DNA of 64,000 nt, from the NCBI GenBank assembly GCA_963576475.1, contig OY754969.1, forward strand, positions 26,426,958 to 26,490,957, written 5' to 3'. Each line of letters begins with the position of its first letter. The stretch's first letter is position 1. Positions 1-13,430 of this stretch are shown one piece after another. The stretch comes from Molanna angustata. Lineage: Eukaryota; Arthropoda; Insecta; Trichoptera; Molannidae. Below the pieces are notes generated by a model. The model saw nothing but the letters and a program-made list of their open reading frames with translations. It was not told the origin of the DNA and made no database searches. A program made the position numbers and the translations under genes.

Positions 1-1830
1 ATATAACTTGGCAGTCAAGTTATTATTATCAAGTTATTTCTATCCCAGCTTTCCAGTGCCTATTATAAGGAAAAACGAAATCAAAATTATTCGATCAAGT
101 ATTTTCAAGCAAGCATATTAAAAAAAATGTTTTTAGAACAATAATTACATAGCTATTTTATTATTATTTAATACTATATATCTTAACTCAAATATTAGAA
201 TGATATTTGTTGCCTCACTTTTATGAACCCTAAGTACTTAGGGATGTGATTTTGATGTATAGTAAAAAGTAGTATCGTAATAAAAATAAATGAAATGACA
301 TAGGAGAGGTATATTATGATGCAAGATGACATAATAATCTAAAAACCAAATGAAAACAAAGGTGATTTTACAGAAGGCAAATCAATGAACATATTCATAC
401 ACCTACATATTAGTTAAATAAGAGTATTCAGTTTTCGCTGATTATATCAATTTAAAGAAATTTCATTTTTTAGTTTGAACATAACCAACTATTCAAAAAT
501 GTGTTGGTAGAACTACTCAATAAGAATTTTATGAATTATTTTGGATTATGACAATTTCACAGTGAAATTTATTAAATAAATAAAAACTATTTTCTATAAA
601 ATTTTTGATTTGAGTGATAACAATTTTTTTGGACTGTACTTTCTTAGATTTTTTTTCACTAACATTTTTTGCCGTGATGTACCTAATTATATGAAATATT
701 ATTAAGAAATTAGGATGAGGGCACAGTAATCATAATAGGTTGTAATTGTTGTTTTGTACAGGGTAATTTTGATTTTTCCATTGACACTTCTAGACTAAGG
801 CACCGGGGGTAAGGATAATAATGTTTTGTTCCCTGGAAAAATTAAGCAGATGTCAACATAATCCATTCTATGATAAATAAACTGTTGCGACCGCTTCTTC
901 CTCAGAACGGATTGCAAGTCGTCATGTTGTGCATTGTCATTATTTAAACCTTTTGAAATGTGGCAAAAAACTTAAAAAATGTAATCCACTTTTTTTTATA
1001 TGCCCAGATAATCAACAGACGTTTTCCTTTTCTGAGTCTCTTAACAAAAAAATATTTCGCTTATAAATTGAAAAAAAATAAATGTGAATTACTCTGGAGA
1101 AAATGAAATGTAATAAATACTATTTGCACTTCAGTGTTAATATCCTGTTTTTACTGAATGAAGTTTATCCATATTCTATAACATGATTCTGTACCTATAA
1201 TCAACTCATCAGATATTCTTTCGACAGAAGATTGAATATTTCTTAGCGTGTAGGTTATAAGCAATAACCTGATGAGTCATTGCCTCATCTGTATGTTATT
1301 TTCCTAGCGGTTGAAGTGATAATCGGTATATATAGGTAATAGTTATTTCTGGTTTGTGCGAGAGTAGGGCATTTGGTATTATCAGTCAATAGTTTTATAA
1401 CATCCTTCACTGGGTAAATTAACTTATTTATTGATAAAATAAAACACCAACATAACACATAAATACACATATAAATCATGTTTAAACTGTCATAATCAGC
1501 ATAGTACTTCCAATACTCCCTTTAAAGCATAAGTACCTATATCTCTTTTTGAAGGAAGTCATATTATAAAGTGTATTAATTTCTTTTTTGCCATGTATTT
1601 TTTATGTTAAATATGTCTTTTTGTAATAAATAAATAAAATAAAATAAATAAATAAATAACTACTATAATTGATAAATAACTATGATTAATTCAATGAAGG
1701 AATTATTTCCTTGCATGAGCGATATAAAAAATGTCTGGATGGGTATTTTATTAATATTTGATACTTTATTATTTGAATTTCAAAAAAATAGTATCTTTAC
1801 AAATAAAATGAATTTATTTGTAACATCAAT
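1..1830. other. AT-rich intergenic sequence, nothing recognised
   Basis: Only short, low-complexity open frames occur here and none resembles a known protein. Short TAAA-type runs near 1630-1665 look like a retroposon tail, but I cannot assign a family. Confidence 0.5.
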
Positions 1831-1975
1831 AACTGTCGATTTGTTCAAGAGAATTTTTTTCTCTTAACATATCGACATAGCATCGAGCCAAGATACGCGA
1901 GATTTGTATCAGGGTCAATGTTTTTTTGTGGTTTTTCTAACTTTGAAGTAAAAAAACAGATATTATTATACTTGT
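1831..1975 (+). repeat. Fragment of CCAACTGTCGA-family element
   Basis: Matches the left end of the element at 56839-57887. It has the AACTGTCGAT end, the nearby inverted copy ATCGACA, and the segment reading AACTTTGAAGT. The rest of the element is missing, so this is an old truncated copy. Confidence 0.5.
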
Positions 1976-2310
1976 GTTTTTTTTTAATTAATAAATAAAA
2001 AATAAACACATATGTAACATCTTGTATTTCCCGGTTCTGTCATAAAATTAAATACTTATTCAAAGATCGTCTCTATTGAGATGAAAAGTTTCTCAAATAA
2101 ATTTATAACTGACAATTTCGCTAAAAGATATGTTTGTCACTTTTGTTATAACTTAATTTTTTAAATAAGTAAGTTTGTAAGTTTTCTGGTTTACCTGATT
2201 TGTTTTAGTAGGTACTAAAACAATGTATTATTACAACTGTATTTTTCCTTATCACATAAAAATAAATATATTAATACAAATATTTTACACACCTTGTTTA
2301 TGTCTTGTAG

Positions 2311-2354
2311 GTAGGTATTGATGTAAGTGAAAATATACTTACATCAATACCTAC
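2311..2354. repeat. Perfect 18-bp hairpin
   Basis: GTAGGTATTGATGTAAGT is followed, after an 8-base spacer, by its exact reverse complement. No neighbouring feature explains it. It may be a tiny MITE remnant. Confidence 0.6.
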
Positions 2355-2640
2355 GTTTCTATAAAATAACGTTTAGAGGTAGTCTTTTACAAAAATATCT
2401 ACGTTTTACATCGTAAAGTGTCACTAATAGGTACTGTGCGTTTAAGGGGGCATATATATATACCTAAACACCCCAATTTCAAATCAAATTCCTCAAATAT
2501 GTTAAACAGTTATTATCTAGAAAAAATACTATCGGTATTTTCAACATTTTTCTAGTAAATTTTCGTCTCACAATTTTACAATTCGGCTTAAATTCCCCTA
2601 AAAGATCATTAAAAAATTATTTTTTGACAAGCTTTTCAAT

Positions 2641-2900
2641 ATCTCAATAGAGACGAAGTTGGTATATTAAAGAAGAACCAGGAACTCAATAGTAATATTG
2701 TCTTATTTTCAGGTGATTTGTTACTCACTATTCAAATACATAGAACTTTCAAAATATGTATTGATAAGGGAACTCAATAAGAAGGCATAGTTGATGAACG
2801 TTGCGCAAGCGCATACAGTGATCACGTAAACCACCGATGACAGGTCGTAAGCCGAGTTTCTGGTCCCTTTATAATATTCCAACTTCATCTCTATTTAGAT
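2641..2900. mobile_element. MITE-like repeat, family 1, copy 1
   Basis: Bounded by imperfect 22-bp terminal inverted repeats (ATCTCAATAGAGACGAAGTT at the left, its near reverse complement at 2879-2900). The interior contains GATGACAGGTCGTAAGCC and TTGCGCAAGCGCAT. Related copies lie at 7851 and 49100, and a fragment at 20285. The interior is inverted relative to the copy at 7851. No transposase is present. Confidence 0.55.
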
Positions 2901-3581
2901 GATAAAAAGTTTGTGAAAAAATAAATATCATTTGACTCCCGACAGGAAAAAAATACAATGCTTGCGTATATGCAATTAAAAAAAATATTCGTTTAAAAAT
3001 ATTCTTTTTTTACAGAATTTTTTTTAAATTACTCCATAACTATAAGAGAAATGAATCTTTTATGTTCTTGAAGAGTGTAAAATCAAAATGAATGACCGAT
3101 ATTTTATTTTTGTTTTATTCTGGCGTTGTTTTGGATCTCTTATGACGTTTTCATATTGTTAGACCAAATTCTATTTTTTTTTCATTGTTGGTTAGTTTAA
3201 GTTAACATTTATTTGTATGATATAGAAACCCACTGATAACCATATATGGTTAGTGGGATCTTGTATAAATTAAATTATGTTGAAATAAATAAATAAAATA
3301 TTATAAAGTTTTTTAATATCACGTAAGGTTTGTTATTTAAACGCAAAAAATAAACAAATTTTGAGTTTTCAATAATTTAAATCACGTATAAACCCTTCGT
3401 AACGTACGCGATTGTTGCTCTTAGTAACACGTAACTTCATTGTGCATTAGGCGGTTTTAATATATCATGTTTTCAGTCACTAGATATGCCCTCTTAATGT
3501 TATCTTCAACACTTCATATTAACCGCCTTGTCTTCGGCTTTGCTTCCACTGCCTCTTAAGATATATATAAAAACTAATTAA

Positions 3582-4268
3582 GGGGGGGACTGCTGCCAAC
3601 GTACCTATTTTTCAATTTGATATACCATCATTATTTCTTAGCAAATCGTTTTGAAAAAATAATTTAGATATTTTGGGTATTAATAAAGAAAAATATATCT
3701 TTACTTTTTGATAATGTTCGGTATAAATTCTTGTAGAAAAATAATGGCATACCCCGATTTTCAACGTTTATCTTATATTTTAATAAAATATAAGGCGTAG
3801 TTCAACATATTTTTTTTTTAATTAAAGAAGACAAAAATATCTAGAAAAATATGATGTGACGTTGCATTAATATTTCAGGTTTAGTAAATAAACCTAAAAA
3901 AACACTTATTTTCCATTCAGCGCCATTGCGAAATAATTTTTTTTTTGTTTATCAACTTAACCTGATGCATTAATGCAACGTTACATCGTATTTTTCCAGA
4001 TATTTTGATCTTCTTTAATTTATAAAAAAAAATATAATGCTCTATAGGTACCTTATAGTTTTTTAAAAATTTAAGATAAATGTCAAAAATCGGGGTATGT
4101 TTATTATTTTCCTAAAATAATATATACAGAACATAATTAAAAAGTTAAGATATATTTTTCTTTATTAATATCCAAACTAACTAGGTTATTTTTTTCAAAA
4201 TGATTCGTTTTGTATTGATGATGCAAATTCAAATTGAAAAAATAGGTACGTTGGCAGCAGTCACCCTC
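3582..4268. mobile_element. TTAA-flanked foldback MITE
   Basis: The 687-bp segment is one large imperfect palindrome. The left end reads GGGGGGGACTGCTGCC and the reverse complement of the right end reads GAGGGTGACTGCTGCC; similarity runs through both arms of roughly 300 bp. TTAA sits immediately outside both ends (3578-3581 and 4269-4272), as expected for a TTAA target duplication of the piggyBac or Kolobok type. It has no coding capacity. Confidence 0.7.
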
Positions 4269-4299
4269 TTAAGAGTAAGTAGATAGTAAAAATGTGTAA

Positions 4300-5690
4300 T
4301 AGGTAGATATGTATAACGTGTAGACAGGTAGGTAACAATGTACCTACCTATATCTAACAGGTGTAGTCGTGCAGGCTAAATAAAATAAAACATCGAACAA
4401 CGACCAAGGGATATAAAACTCACTCAACACAACCAGTCGTAAACCTTTCTTTGTGCATTTTATTTCGTTTTATGGCTTAAATTCACATCGTATGTGCAAT
4501 GCGAAGGCTTAAAGCTCAAACTATCAAAAACAGGGCTACCCACGTGCCCCTGACACCCGATTTTTAATAGTCCGTCTAGCAACGTTTTAATACAAACCTA
4601 AATTTAATTATATATTTATATTCATACATAAATTGCTAGACATCATTAAGAACTGTATCTGCAATGCCCCACAAGGGAAAACAGCTGTGCCAGGACTAAT
4701 GAATCAGTGACACTGTAATAGTGAATTTTATACTATATTAAAAATCAAAATAAAATACATGAAATTTTAAAAAAGTCTAACGAAAACAAAATTAACTTAA
4801 TAAAATAAATATCTACGTTATTTTTTTTATCTTTTCGAATTAAAGCCAACAATATATAAAGAATATATTATGTTTCCCTATAAAAATAAAAACAAATCAA
4901 ATTATCTTCTCCACACATAAATTTATAGCTTACAATATTATCATATCATTATTTACAAATTACAGTCACATTGTGGATTTCAAAGTTCAATAATTTCTTG
5001 TATTAAATATCAAATATCTGTGATTTAGCACTAATTAAACAAAATAATTGTTTCAGTTTCTCTGTAATATTTGAAATGACACTATCCGGTATTATTATTA
5101 TTATTATTAAATATCATCATAATCAAGTATACAAAAAAATGTATACAATGAAATTTATTTATTTATTTAAATCCACATTAACATACAAAAATAACAACAA
5201 TACAATAGTGCTACATAGTACAATTAAATTATGAAACATACACAATTTAGAATATGTTGGCACTGACAAAATGAATACAATTTATCAGTACCAACATCCA
5301 GTGGATAAGAACTATTCCACTAAGCAGTGCTTGTGTCGGAATAGCTTTATATTCATTTTGAATGACACAGTCCATACTGTCTTATCTATCACATTAATGG
5401 AAATAACACACTATTTTTTAGGGAGCTTCATAGAAATAAAATATGTATGTATGTTGTATATAATAGAATATATAAGTAATTATCTGAAATATTTTATTGT
5501 ATTGCATCACCTGGTTTCTATTAAATTGTAGGTACCTATATTTCACAATACGAATTTACACGTTTCAGATTATTTTCATTTTCTGAATGCTATAATATGT
5601 AGATTAGGTAATATATTATGTATATCTCTATGATATTGTTTAGAGCGTTCAAATAGTTTCTAAATACGTCATTTAAAAATTAGGTCGTTC
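4300..5690. other. AT-rich intergenic sequence
   Basis: No protein-like ORF. There is a short (TTA)n stretch near 5092-5110. A short ORF at 5271-5531 has no recognisable domain and is probably chance. Confidence 0.4.
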
Positions 5691-5694
5691 TCCT

Positions 5695-5885
5695 TCCTTT
5701 TCTTCTTCGCCCTAGCCTTCGTCCCATTTACTCGGGGTCGGCTCTCCTAGTCCTCATCCTCCATGTCCTTCTGTCCTCCGCGTCCTCCTAACGAAGCCTC
5801 CCTGAGATCTCTGGTTATTGTGGACATCCAAGTGGTCAACGGTCTACCTGGTCTTCTAGGCCCCACCTCTATGTCCATAAAATTA
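5695..5885 (-). pseudogene. LINE ORF2 C-terminal fragment (RTE-like)
   Basis: The reverse strand reads an Arg/Gly/Pro-rich segment (GPRRPGRPLTTW) followed, in a shifted frame, by DRRTWR. This is the usual C-terminal tail of RTE-type endonuclease/reverse-transcriptase ORFs. It is frameshifted and lacks the catalytic domains, so it is a dead 3' fragment. Base composition is much richer in GC than the flanks. Confidence 0.5.
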
Positions 5886-6034
5886 GGTCGTTATTTCTCT
5901 AAAATTATTTTCTTCATTAAGTACATTTATTTTGTTTATATGATTATCGAACCTTGGACTTCTTTTTAATTTAAAGTAAAATAATCCGTTTTTATTGGTT
6001 CACACATGTTAATTTCCGCAGTGTCCTTCAGCTT

Positions 6035-6200
6035 GTCATGAAAGGGAGGATCGAGGATCGTAGAGGGGTAGGAAAAGCAGCTTTCCTGGCTTCAAAATGT
6101 CCGGGAATGGACAGGTATGAGAACTGTGGAGGAGCTGTTTCGCAATGCCCAGGACAGGGAGACTTTCTCTACAGCGGTCGTCAACGTCGTTGGGAACTGA
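6035..6200 (+). pseudogene. RTE-type LINE ORF2 C-terminal fragment
   Basis: The plus strand reads GRIEDRRGVG, then after a one-base shift SWLQNVREWTGMRTVEELF and DRETFSTAVVNVVGN, then a stop. The pattern 'SWL.N.REWTG...ELF..A.DR..F....N' is the standard C-terminus of insect RTE-clade ORF2 proteins. The frameshift and the absence of endonuclease and reverse transcriptase domains mark it as a relic. Confidence 0.65.
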
Positions 6201-6340
6201 CATGACACGAGAAGAAGAAGATTTGTTCACAGATTGAACACTGAAAGATTGTTGTTTGATAATAATTTATAATTGACTATGTACATAACTCTCAATAATG
6301 TAGGTACTTAACCGATTAATTCACATTCATTTTCTATAGA

Positions 6341-6626
6341 CGTTCGTCGAATTTCAACGTAGGTTTATTGAATTTCGACGTAGGTTTATCAAATTTCAAC
6401 GTACGTTTATCGAATTTCAACGTAGGTTCATCGAATTTCAACGTACGTTTATCGAATTTCAACGTACGTTTATCGAATTTCAACGTACGTTTATCGAATT
6501 TCAACGTAGGTTTATCGAATTTCAACGTACGTTTATCGAATTTCAACGTACGTTTATCGAATTTCAACGTAGGTTTATCGAATTTCAACGTACGTTTATC
6601 GAATTTCAACGTACGTTTGTCGAATT
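6341..6626. repeat. 21-bp minisatellite, about 13 copies
   Basis: The unit is TTTATCGAATTTCAACGTACG, with a second variant ending AGG. Because 21 is divisible by three, both strands stay open and give seven-residue repeats (KFDKRTL on the minus strand). That is a by-product of the array, not evidence of a gene. Confidence 0.9.
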
Positions 6627-6639
6627 TTGAGTTCAAGTA

Positions 6640-7850
6640 TTTTCATCTAATTAGAAACAGCTACATATTTTTATATAATATTTTGGAATTCTCTTATCAC
6701 ATCATGTTCGTACAACTAATTTGAAACTGCCGCTTTTCTTCTTTGAAGTGTTCACCAATTGAACTCGAAATTATTTCAAATTATAAAAGCCTGCAATCAT
6801 TTATAAGTGGGTGTTAAATTACCTACTTCAATTTCATCTGACATCGAGGACAACCGTGTCCAAGAAATAATTCAGTTTGCCATTCATTTGGAATGAGAAC
6901 AAGCAAATTCTTTTCATTTGTGCCAGAGTTTCGTTTGAGAGGCATTTCTGCTTTTCATTTCGGCTGTCTAAATATATTCTATTTTCGAAATAAAATTAAA
7001 AGTTACCCTCGTAGAATCAATTAAACTTGATTTGGTAATAATAATGTCATTGGCACAGATAATTTATTATTTGGTGACAAATTTAATTGAAGATATTTTC
7101 TTTCAAATTATTTATCATATTTCGTGATACTTTTGATAATCTGAATCAAGATTTTCTATAATTGAAGTTCATTGCGTGTAAAACATAATACTTATTGGTA
7201 ATATAGTCTAAGAGATTGCAACGTCAAAAAACAATAAATTTATAATGGCTAGTTTTTTGATATTTCCTTCCTTTTTTGAATATAGGTATAGAAAAGGTAT
7301 GTCTGGTGGTTGCGTTTATTATGTACGTTGTTTAGGTGGAAATTGCAGATTTAAGTACCTATAATTTGTATCTTAAGTCTGTTATGGGCTCTTACACCAT
7401 CCATCTGATTACAATGAAATTTGGTGATTTGTTCAGCGCACATCCGGGAAGATTCCCGAAAAAAATCTATTATTTTTTTAATTTTTCTTTTATTACATAT
7501 TTCATAAACGGACGGATTTTATAGGCACAAAAAACATACAAGTACAAACTATATTGAAATAATGTTACAATCTGCAATTTTCACCTTTACAAAGGGAATG
7601 CGCACTGGTAAACACAACCGCTCCCAGGTGCCAGACTTACCTTTTTCATACCAATATTCAATAAGAAAGAAAATATCAATAAACCAGCTATTAAATGATG
7701 ATTCATTGAAAACGTTGTTATCTCTCGGACTATTAAGAACTGGAAGCAATGGCGGCTTCAAACTCAGAATCCTCTGACTTTTTATAAAATAAAAATATTT
7801 ATATCTCTGAATATTTATGCATATTATTATTGACAAAATTTTTTTTTAAC
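6640..7850. other. Intergenic sequence, no gene recognised
   Basis: AT-rich. Two overlapping short ORFs on opposite strands at 7549-7836 have no motif I recognise, and codon use does not favour either strand. Confidence 0.4.
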
Positions 7851-8240
7851 ATCTCAATAGAGACGAAGTTGAGATATTGTACAAGAACCAGGAACTCGAG
7901 GCTCCTACAGGGCTTACGACCTGTCATCGGCTGGTTTACGTGATCACTTTATGCGCTTGCGCAACGTTCACCAATTATGTCTTCTTATTGAGATCCCTTA
8001 TCAATGTAATTTTTGAAAGTTCTATATATTTGAATAGTGTGTAACTATTCACCTGAAAATAAGGAACTACTATTGCCATCTATGAAGTAATGGAAAAGCC
8101 TTTTTTTGTAACGCTATCTATTGAGCAATTAATTTATTTGTAAACAATGAAAGCAACAGTCCCTTTTTTGTCAATAAAAATATCATGTGACTCCCGAAAG
8201 GGAAAAAAATCCAACGTTTGCGTATGTGTAATTAAAAAAA
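7851..8240. mobile_element. MITE-like repeat, family 1, copy 2
   Basis: Begins with the same ATCTCAATAGAGACGAAGTT end as copy 1. It then carries the shared interior (GGCTTACGACCTGTCATCGG, ATGCGCTTGCGCAACGTT) in the opposite relative orientation. Downstream sequence to about 8240, including TGACTCCCGA, also matches the sequence beyond copy 1, so the repeat unit may be longer than the inverted repeats suggest. Confidence 0.5.
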
Positions 8241-8249
8241 TATATTCGA

Positions 8250-9700
8250 TTTATATTTATACATATTTATATTTATATTTATACGTATTGCACGGGATCT
8301 GCATTGGCGAGTCGGTTTCAAACAATTTATTCATTTATATACCCTTTCAGCGTTATTATAATTTGAAATTATGTTTGTCTATAATTGGCTCATTTTAATT
8401 GTAATCTCTATTGTAATATGTATGTACAAAGCTGTTGAAAATAAATAAAATAAATAAAAAAATTTAAAAATGTTATCCCCTTATTATTTTCAAAATGTGA
8501 TAAATTTTTAACCATTTATTGTGTATTCTCATAATAATATATGTGTGGTATAAATATTTATATAATATATTAAACACACGGTATGCCGTTAGTAAAATAT
8601 TTATTGTTTTTTTTTTCATAAATGTATATCATATTTCAAGAAATGATAATCCAAAAACGTTTACAACAAATCAAATCGTAGTGTTATAGTTCCATTGTTA
8701 CGGAACCGATACGCCATTAAAATATTTAGTCAAACGGCTATTGAGTGCAACAAATCTTTTCTTGTATTTATTTACTACTGCTGGTAATAATTTATAATAG
8801 CGAAAACCTGTTAGAATGTTTATTTTCATATACATATTGTATGATTATTATAGCTCACGATTTGAATACAAATGTTTACATTCAAGCATTGCCAAGTCAT
8901 CTTATAGACATTTCTATGTCGGTGTACTTTTTAATGGCATGCTTAATAATATCCTAAATAAAACACTTTATTTTTATCATTATAAAATAAGTATAGAATA
9001 ACTAATGGTTATAATGAACTGTCGATTTATAAATACTTTATTGAGATAACTTTACAAATATCATACATAATAATTTACGTCTAAGTATAACAAGTGTAAC
9101 ATACCGTGATTCTAGATTAAATGTCTTTTTGTACAATCCATACAGGGATTATACAAAATGTATACTCGTAGGTACTGCCTCAGAACAGACTTGTCTAGTA
9201 AGGCAGTAAATTTCCAAATAGGAACACAATTTTTCATAGTATGTTCGTAATAATTTGTATAATAATGGAAATAATTTCACATGTCATTTTTATTTTTTTT
9301 TTGTTTTTATATTTATTTTGTATTTTTAATTTCTTATTATTTTTTATATTCTCTTTGAAATTATTCCTGTAACTGGTTGTATTTACTATGGTGGTTGACT
9401 GTTAGAAATTGCCTGCGGGCAATAAGTTCGCCACGTTGAATATCACAATAAAAGTTTTTAATTATTATTATAGTATAACACTTCATACTGACGTGTTAAA
9501 ATGGCACTTAGAAGGCAGTTATCTCCAAAACACACCATTACTCATGGTTCATATTATCCAATCGGTATTCCCTGCGGTGGTATAATTTTACAGAAAAAAA
9601 ACAGCTTTTAAACTAAGACGTAAATTTGTCTGTCGCTGGCTCTTTATCTAACTATTTAAAATAACAACCTCGACTGTATTAATTTTAATAGGCTATAGTA
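8250..9700. other. Intergenic sequence with a possible LINE 3' tail
   Basis: AT-rich with no credible gene. Near 9405-9480 the sequence TAGAAATTGCCTGCGGGCAA followed by AATAAA and (ATT)n resembles the tails at 60385 and 30460, so it is probably the 3' end of a 5'-truncated LINE. Confidence 0.4.
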
Positions 9701-9782
9701 GACTAAATAGTAAATTTTGGACTAAATAGTAAATTAAGTGGAGTAAATAGTAAATTAAGTGGACTAAATAGTAAATTAAGTG
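9701..9782. repeat. 21-bp tandem repeat, 4 copies
   Basis: Four near-identical units of GACTAAATAGTAAATTAAGTG run directly into a LINE coding fragment at 9781. The array abuts the point where that LINE is truncated. Confidence 0.85.
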
Positions 9783-9879
9783 GAATTCACTGCCTCTAGA
9801 TGTCCGCAGTGCTCAAAGCAAGAGCACATTCACTAAAGGATTAAAATCAGCTTTGTTTCAGAGAGCAACACAGCATTAA
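9781..9879 (+). pseudogene. LINE ORF2 C-terminus, 5'-truncated
   Basis: An open stretch reading WNSLPLDVRSAQSKSTFTKG and ending at a stop matches the C-terminal tail of LINE ORF2 proteins ('LWNSLP...S...FK..L'). A short 3' UTR ends in (TTA)n near 9945. Only 32 codons survive. The clade cannot be fixed from so little. Confidence 0.6.
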
Positions 9880-9952
9880 ACTATCAGCGCCCTTGGTATG
9901 ATCTCGAATCATTAAACGGCGCTATACACATAAATTATTATTATTACTATTA

Positions 9953-10100
9953 TTTTTGGAGCCTTGGCCTCCATCAACTTTTGCCTCCAACCCCGTCTGT
10001 CCTCAGCTGTCGTCCTCCAGTTCGTTATGCTTAAGAGCTTTACTGCATCCCTCCTCATCTCGTCCTCCCATCGCAACCTGGGTCTTCCTCTTTCAAAGGA
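9953..10100 (-). pseudogene. RTE-like LINE ORF2 C-terminal fragment
   Basis: The minus strand reads RGRPRLRWEDEMRRDA, then NWRTTAEDRRGWRQKLMEA, in one frame. The arrangement 'GRP..RW.D......W...A.DR..W' is typical of the C-terminal end of RTE-type and related ORF2 proteins. There is no catalytic domain nearby. Confidence 0.65.
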
Positions 10101-10335
10101 TACGTCTTTGAAATAAAGAACAGTTTATTTTTACATCTTCATTCTACTGAGCGAGTTTAAATGAGAATAAAAACTATAAGACCAACGAAGTTGATTTCTA
10201 CTACAATCGAAAGAGAATATGAAAATCTTCCTGCTGAGTTTTTATCTATTTTAATATTTTAGTTACCATTCCAGCTATTTAAGATAACCTCTAAATTTTA
10301 CCTTTTCTTCACATATTTTGTATAGGACAGATTTG

Positions 10336-10602
<267 letters not shown>

Positions 10603-10639
10603 TCGAAAATATGTTAATATTATTATCTTTAGGGGACTC

Positions 10640-11305
<666 letters not shown>

Positions 11306-11339
11306 TTGTCGGGTTTCATACATTAGATGGTAATTTGTA

Positions 11340-12635
11340 GTGCATATTTGTGAACATCCGTATGCCCTTGGTATACAAAAGCCTTAACATATTTTCCTAT
11401 GACATGACATACAAGTCAAAATAAAACAAATTTCGTCATATTTCACATATGAAGAAATATTAATATTTCAAAAAAAGCCAAAACTTGAACATCATTAACA
11501 AAAAATACACTTTTTTATTTATTTGTTTGTTTTATTTTTATTGTATGTCTATTTAAATATTTAAAGGTTATTTAGTCTGTTATTTCTGTGTATTGTGATG
11601 TCCCAAGGCATTGCTGAAAACTAGCAGCAGTCCAGGGATACTTGGAGCTGAGCAAGTCATATTTTTTTAAAGATTTTTTTTCTATTAACATTTTAACTAA
11701 TACAATTATAAAATAATATTACGTTAGAAGATAATATAAATAGATTATATTATGTAGGTGTTTATCGAGCAATCATTAGAAGTTAAAGTTTTTTCAATAA
11801 AACTAGTAGTAATTATACTAATGTTGAATAGAGAGTAACAAGTTTCACTACATTAATTTTTCTCTCATTTCAGTGTCATTTTTCATTTCTAATTATTCGT
11901 TTATCCATGATTTATTAAACGATCACGCTATGTTTTTGTCAAATTTATAACAATCATTGATAGAACAAAGAGATATAAAATCGAAACACATCTTTTCTTC
12001 TATGGTTTAATTATCATAATCATTGTCTAAATAATATAAAGATGTATTCGCACAATACTTTGATAGTAATCTATTTCGTTTCACTATTATGCATATTAAG
12101 TATGTACGATCACTTTGAACTATTGTCGGAGTCACGATAATAAGACTTTACACTGTATGTATAATTTTAACACTTCATATTATTCATAACCACCATTAAG
12201 ATAATTAAGAGTAAATTATTCGTTTGAAAATTACACTCAAATGAGATGTAGTATTAACGAGAGAATCGGTAATGAGCGTTTTTCTTTATTAATATATTCA
12301 TTTTGAAACATCAACTGAGATATGAAATGATTTCGTTGCGATTTTCGCTTAGCTCATAACTACTTATATTCATTCTTCAATTGCTGTCTCCTCTGAGAAG
12401 ATTGGTGATCATCAGGGCTATCTCTATCTTGTTTGCTTCAGCCTTAAACAGAGATGCTTTTAAGCATGCCGTAGATTTCGAAACCAAGAAATTATTCGAT
12501 ATCCTGGTGCAATAGGTATTGCAACTTCCACATTTGCACACAGTCAATTAACTCTAGATGCTTTACTTATTCCGAACTCAGTCTCTCTAATTTTCTATTA
12601 TATTGAAACGATTGTTTTTTTTATTTTGTTACACC
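11340..12635. other. Intergenic sequence, nothing recognised
   Basis: AT-rich, with no ORF above about 60 codons that looks coding and no clear repeats. Confidence 0.4.
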
Positions 12636-12639
12636 GGTC

Positions 12640-12755
12640 AGTGTCCAGACTATCGACCCGGGTTGTAAGAAGGCAGAAGCTCAAAATTCGAAAGATCCTT
12701 CCACAGCTGGGCTGCTATGTTAATAAAAGATTTTGAGAAGTGAATTCAATGTCCT
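12640..12755 (-). pseudogene. LINE ORF2 C-terminal fragment
   Basis: The minus strand reads AAQLWKDLSNFELLPSYNPG, the typical 'A..LWN.LP......YN...FK' end of a LINE ORF2. It is the same family as the fragment at 25140-25690, which reads SVFPSSYNPGLFK at the equivalent place. Confidence 0.55.
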
Positions 12756-12895
12756 CGCTCAAAACGCGTTAATAATTACATAAGTATGGGGTTCTATAAA
12801 AAATATCGGTTAGTAAACTGTGTATTGATACATATTTTTATTTCTGCTCAAAACTGCATAATAATCAATAGATTGACATCCAGTTTTGAGGAGAA

Positions 12896-13192
12896 ATCGA
12901 ACGATTATAAAGAAACCCCAAGTGTTAATCGAACAATTATAAAGAATCTCGTATTAATCGAACGATTATAAAGAAGCTCCACATGTTAATCGAACAATTA
13001 TAAAGAAGCTCCAAGTGTTAATCGAACAATTATAAAGAAGCTCCAAATGTTAATCGAACAATTATAAAGAAGCTCCAAGTGTTAATCGAACAATTATAAA
13101 GAAGCTCCACATGTTAATCGAACAATTATAAAGAAGCTCCAAGTGTTAATCGAACAATTATAAAGAAGCTCCAAATGTTAATCGAACGATGA
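12896..13192. repeat. 32-bp minisatellite, about 9 copies
   Basis: The unit contains TTAATCGAACAATTATAAAG followed by AAGCTCCAAGTG. The first two or three copies are more diverged than the later ones. There are no spacers between the units. Confidence 0.9.
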
Positions 13193-13430
13193 AAATATAT
13201 TTGTATGTTAAAAACAATTAGGTGTTTATGTTTTATAAAGTTTTGTGTATAATTTACACTTTATTTGGAATTCGACCGAGTGAATATTTCGCGTGTAAAA
13301 ACTTGCATTCATCCCCGTCATTGTGTATTGGCAGCAGTTATTTCTCGGCGTACCTTGTATGTACATATATTGTGGTCGGCTGTTCCACTTGTTGTACTCG
13401 TACAAGTATTATTTAAATTAGATAACTGTT

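Noticed and set aside
7549..7836. Opposite-strand ORFs of 71 and 95 codons
   Set aside because: They overlap each other and neither shows a recognisable motif or splice context.
12896..13192. CRISPR-like array
   Set aside because: The 32-bp units are contiguous with no unique spacers, and the genome is eukaryotic.
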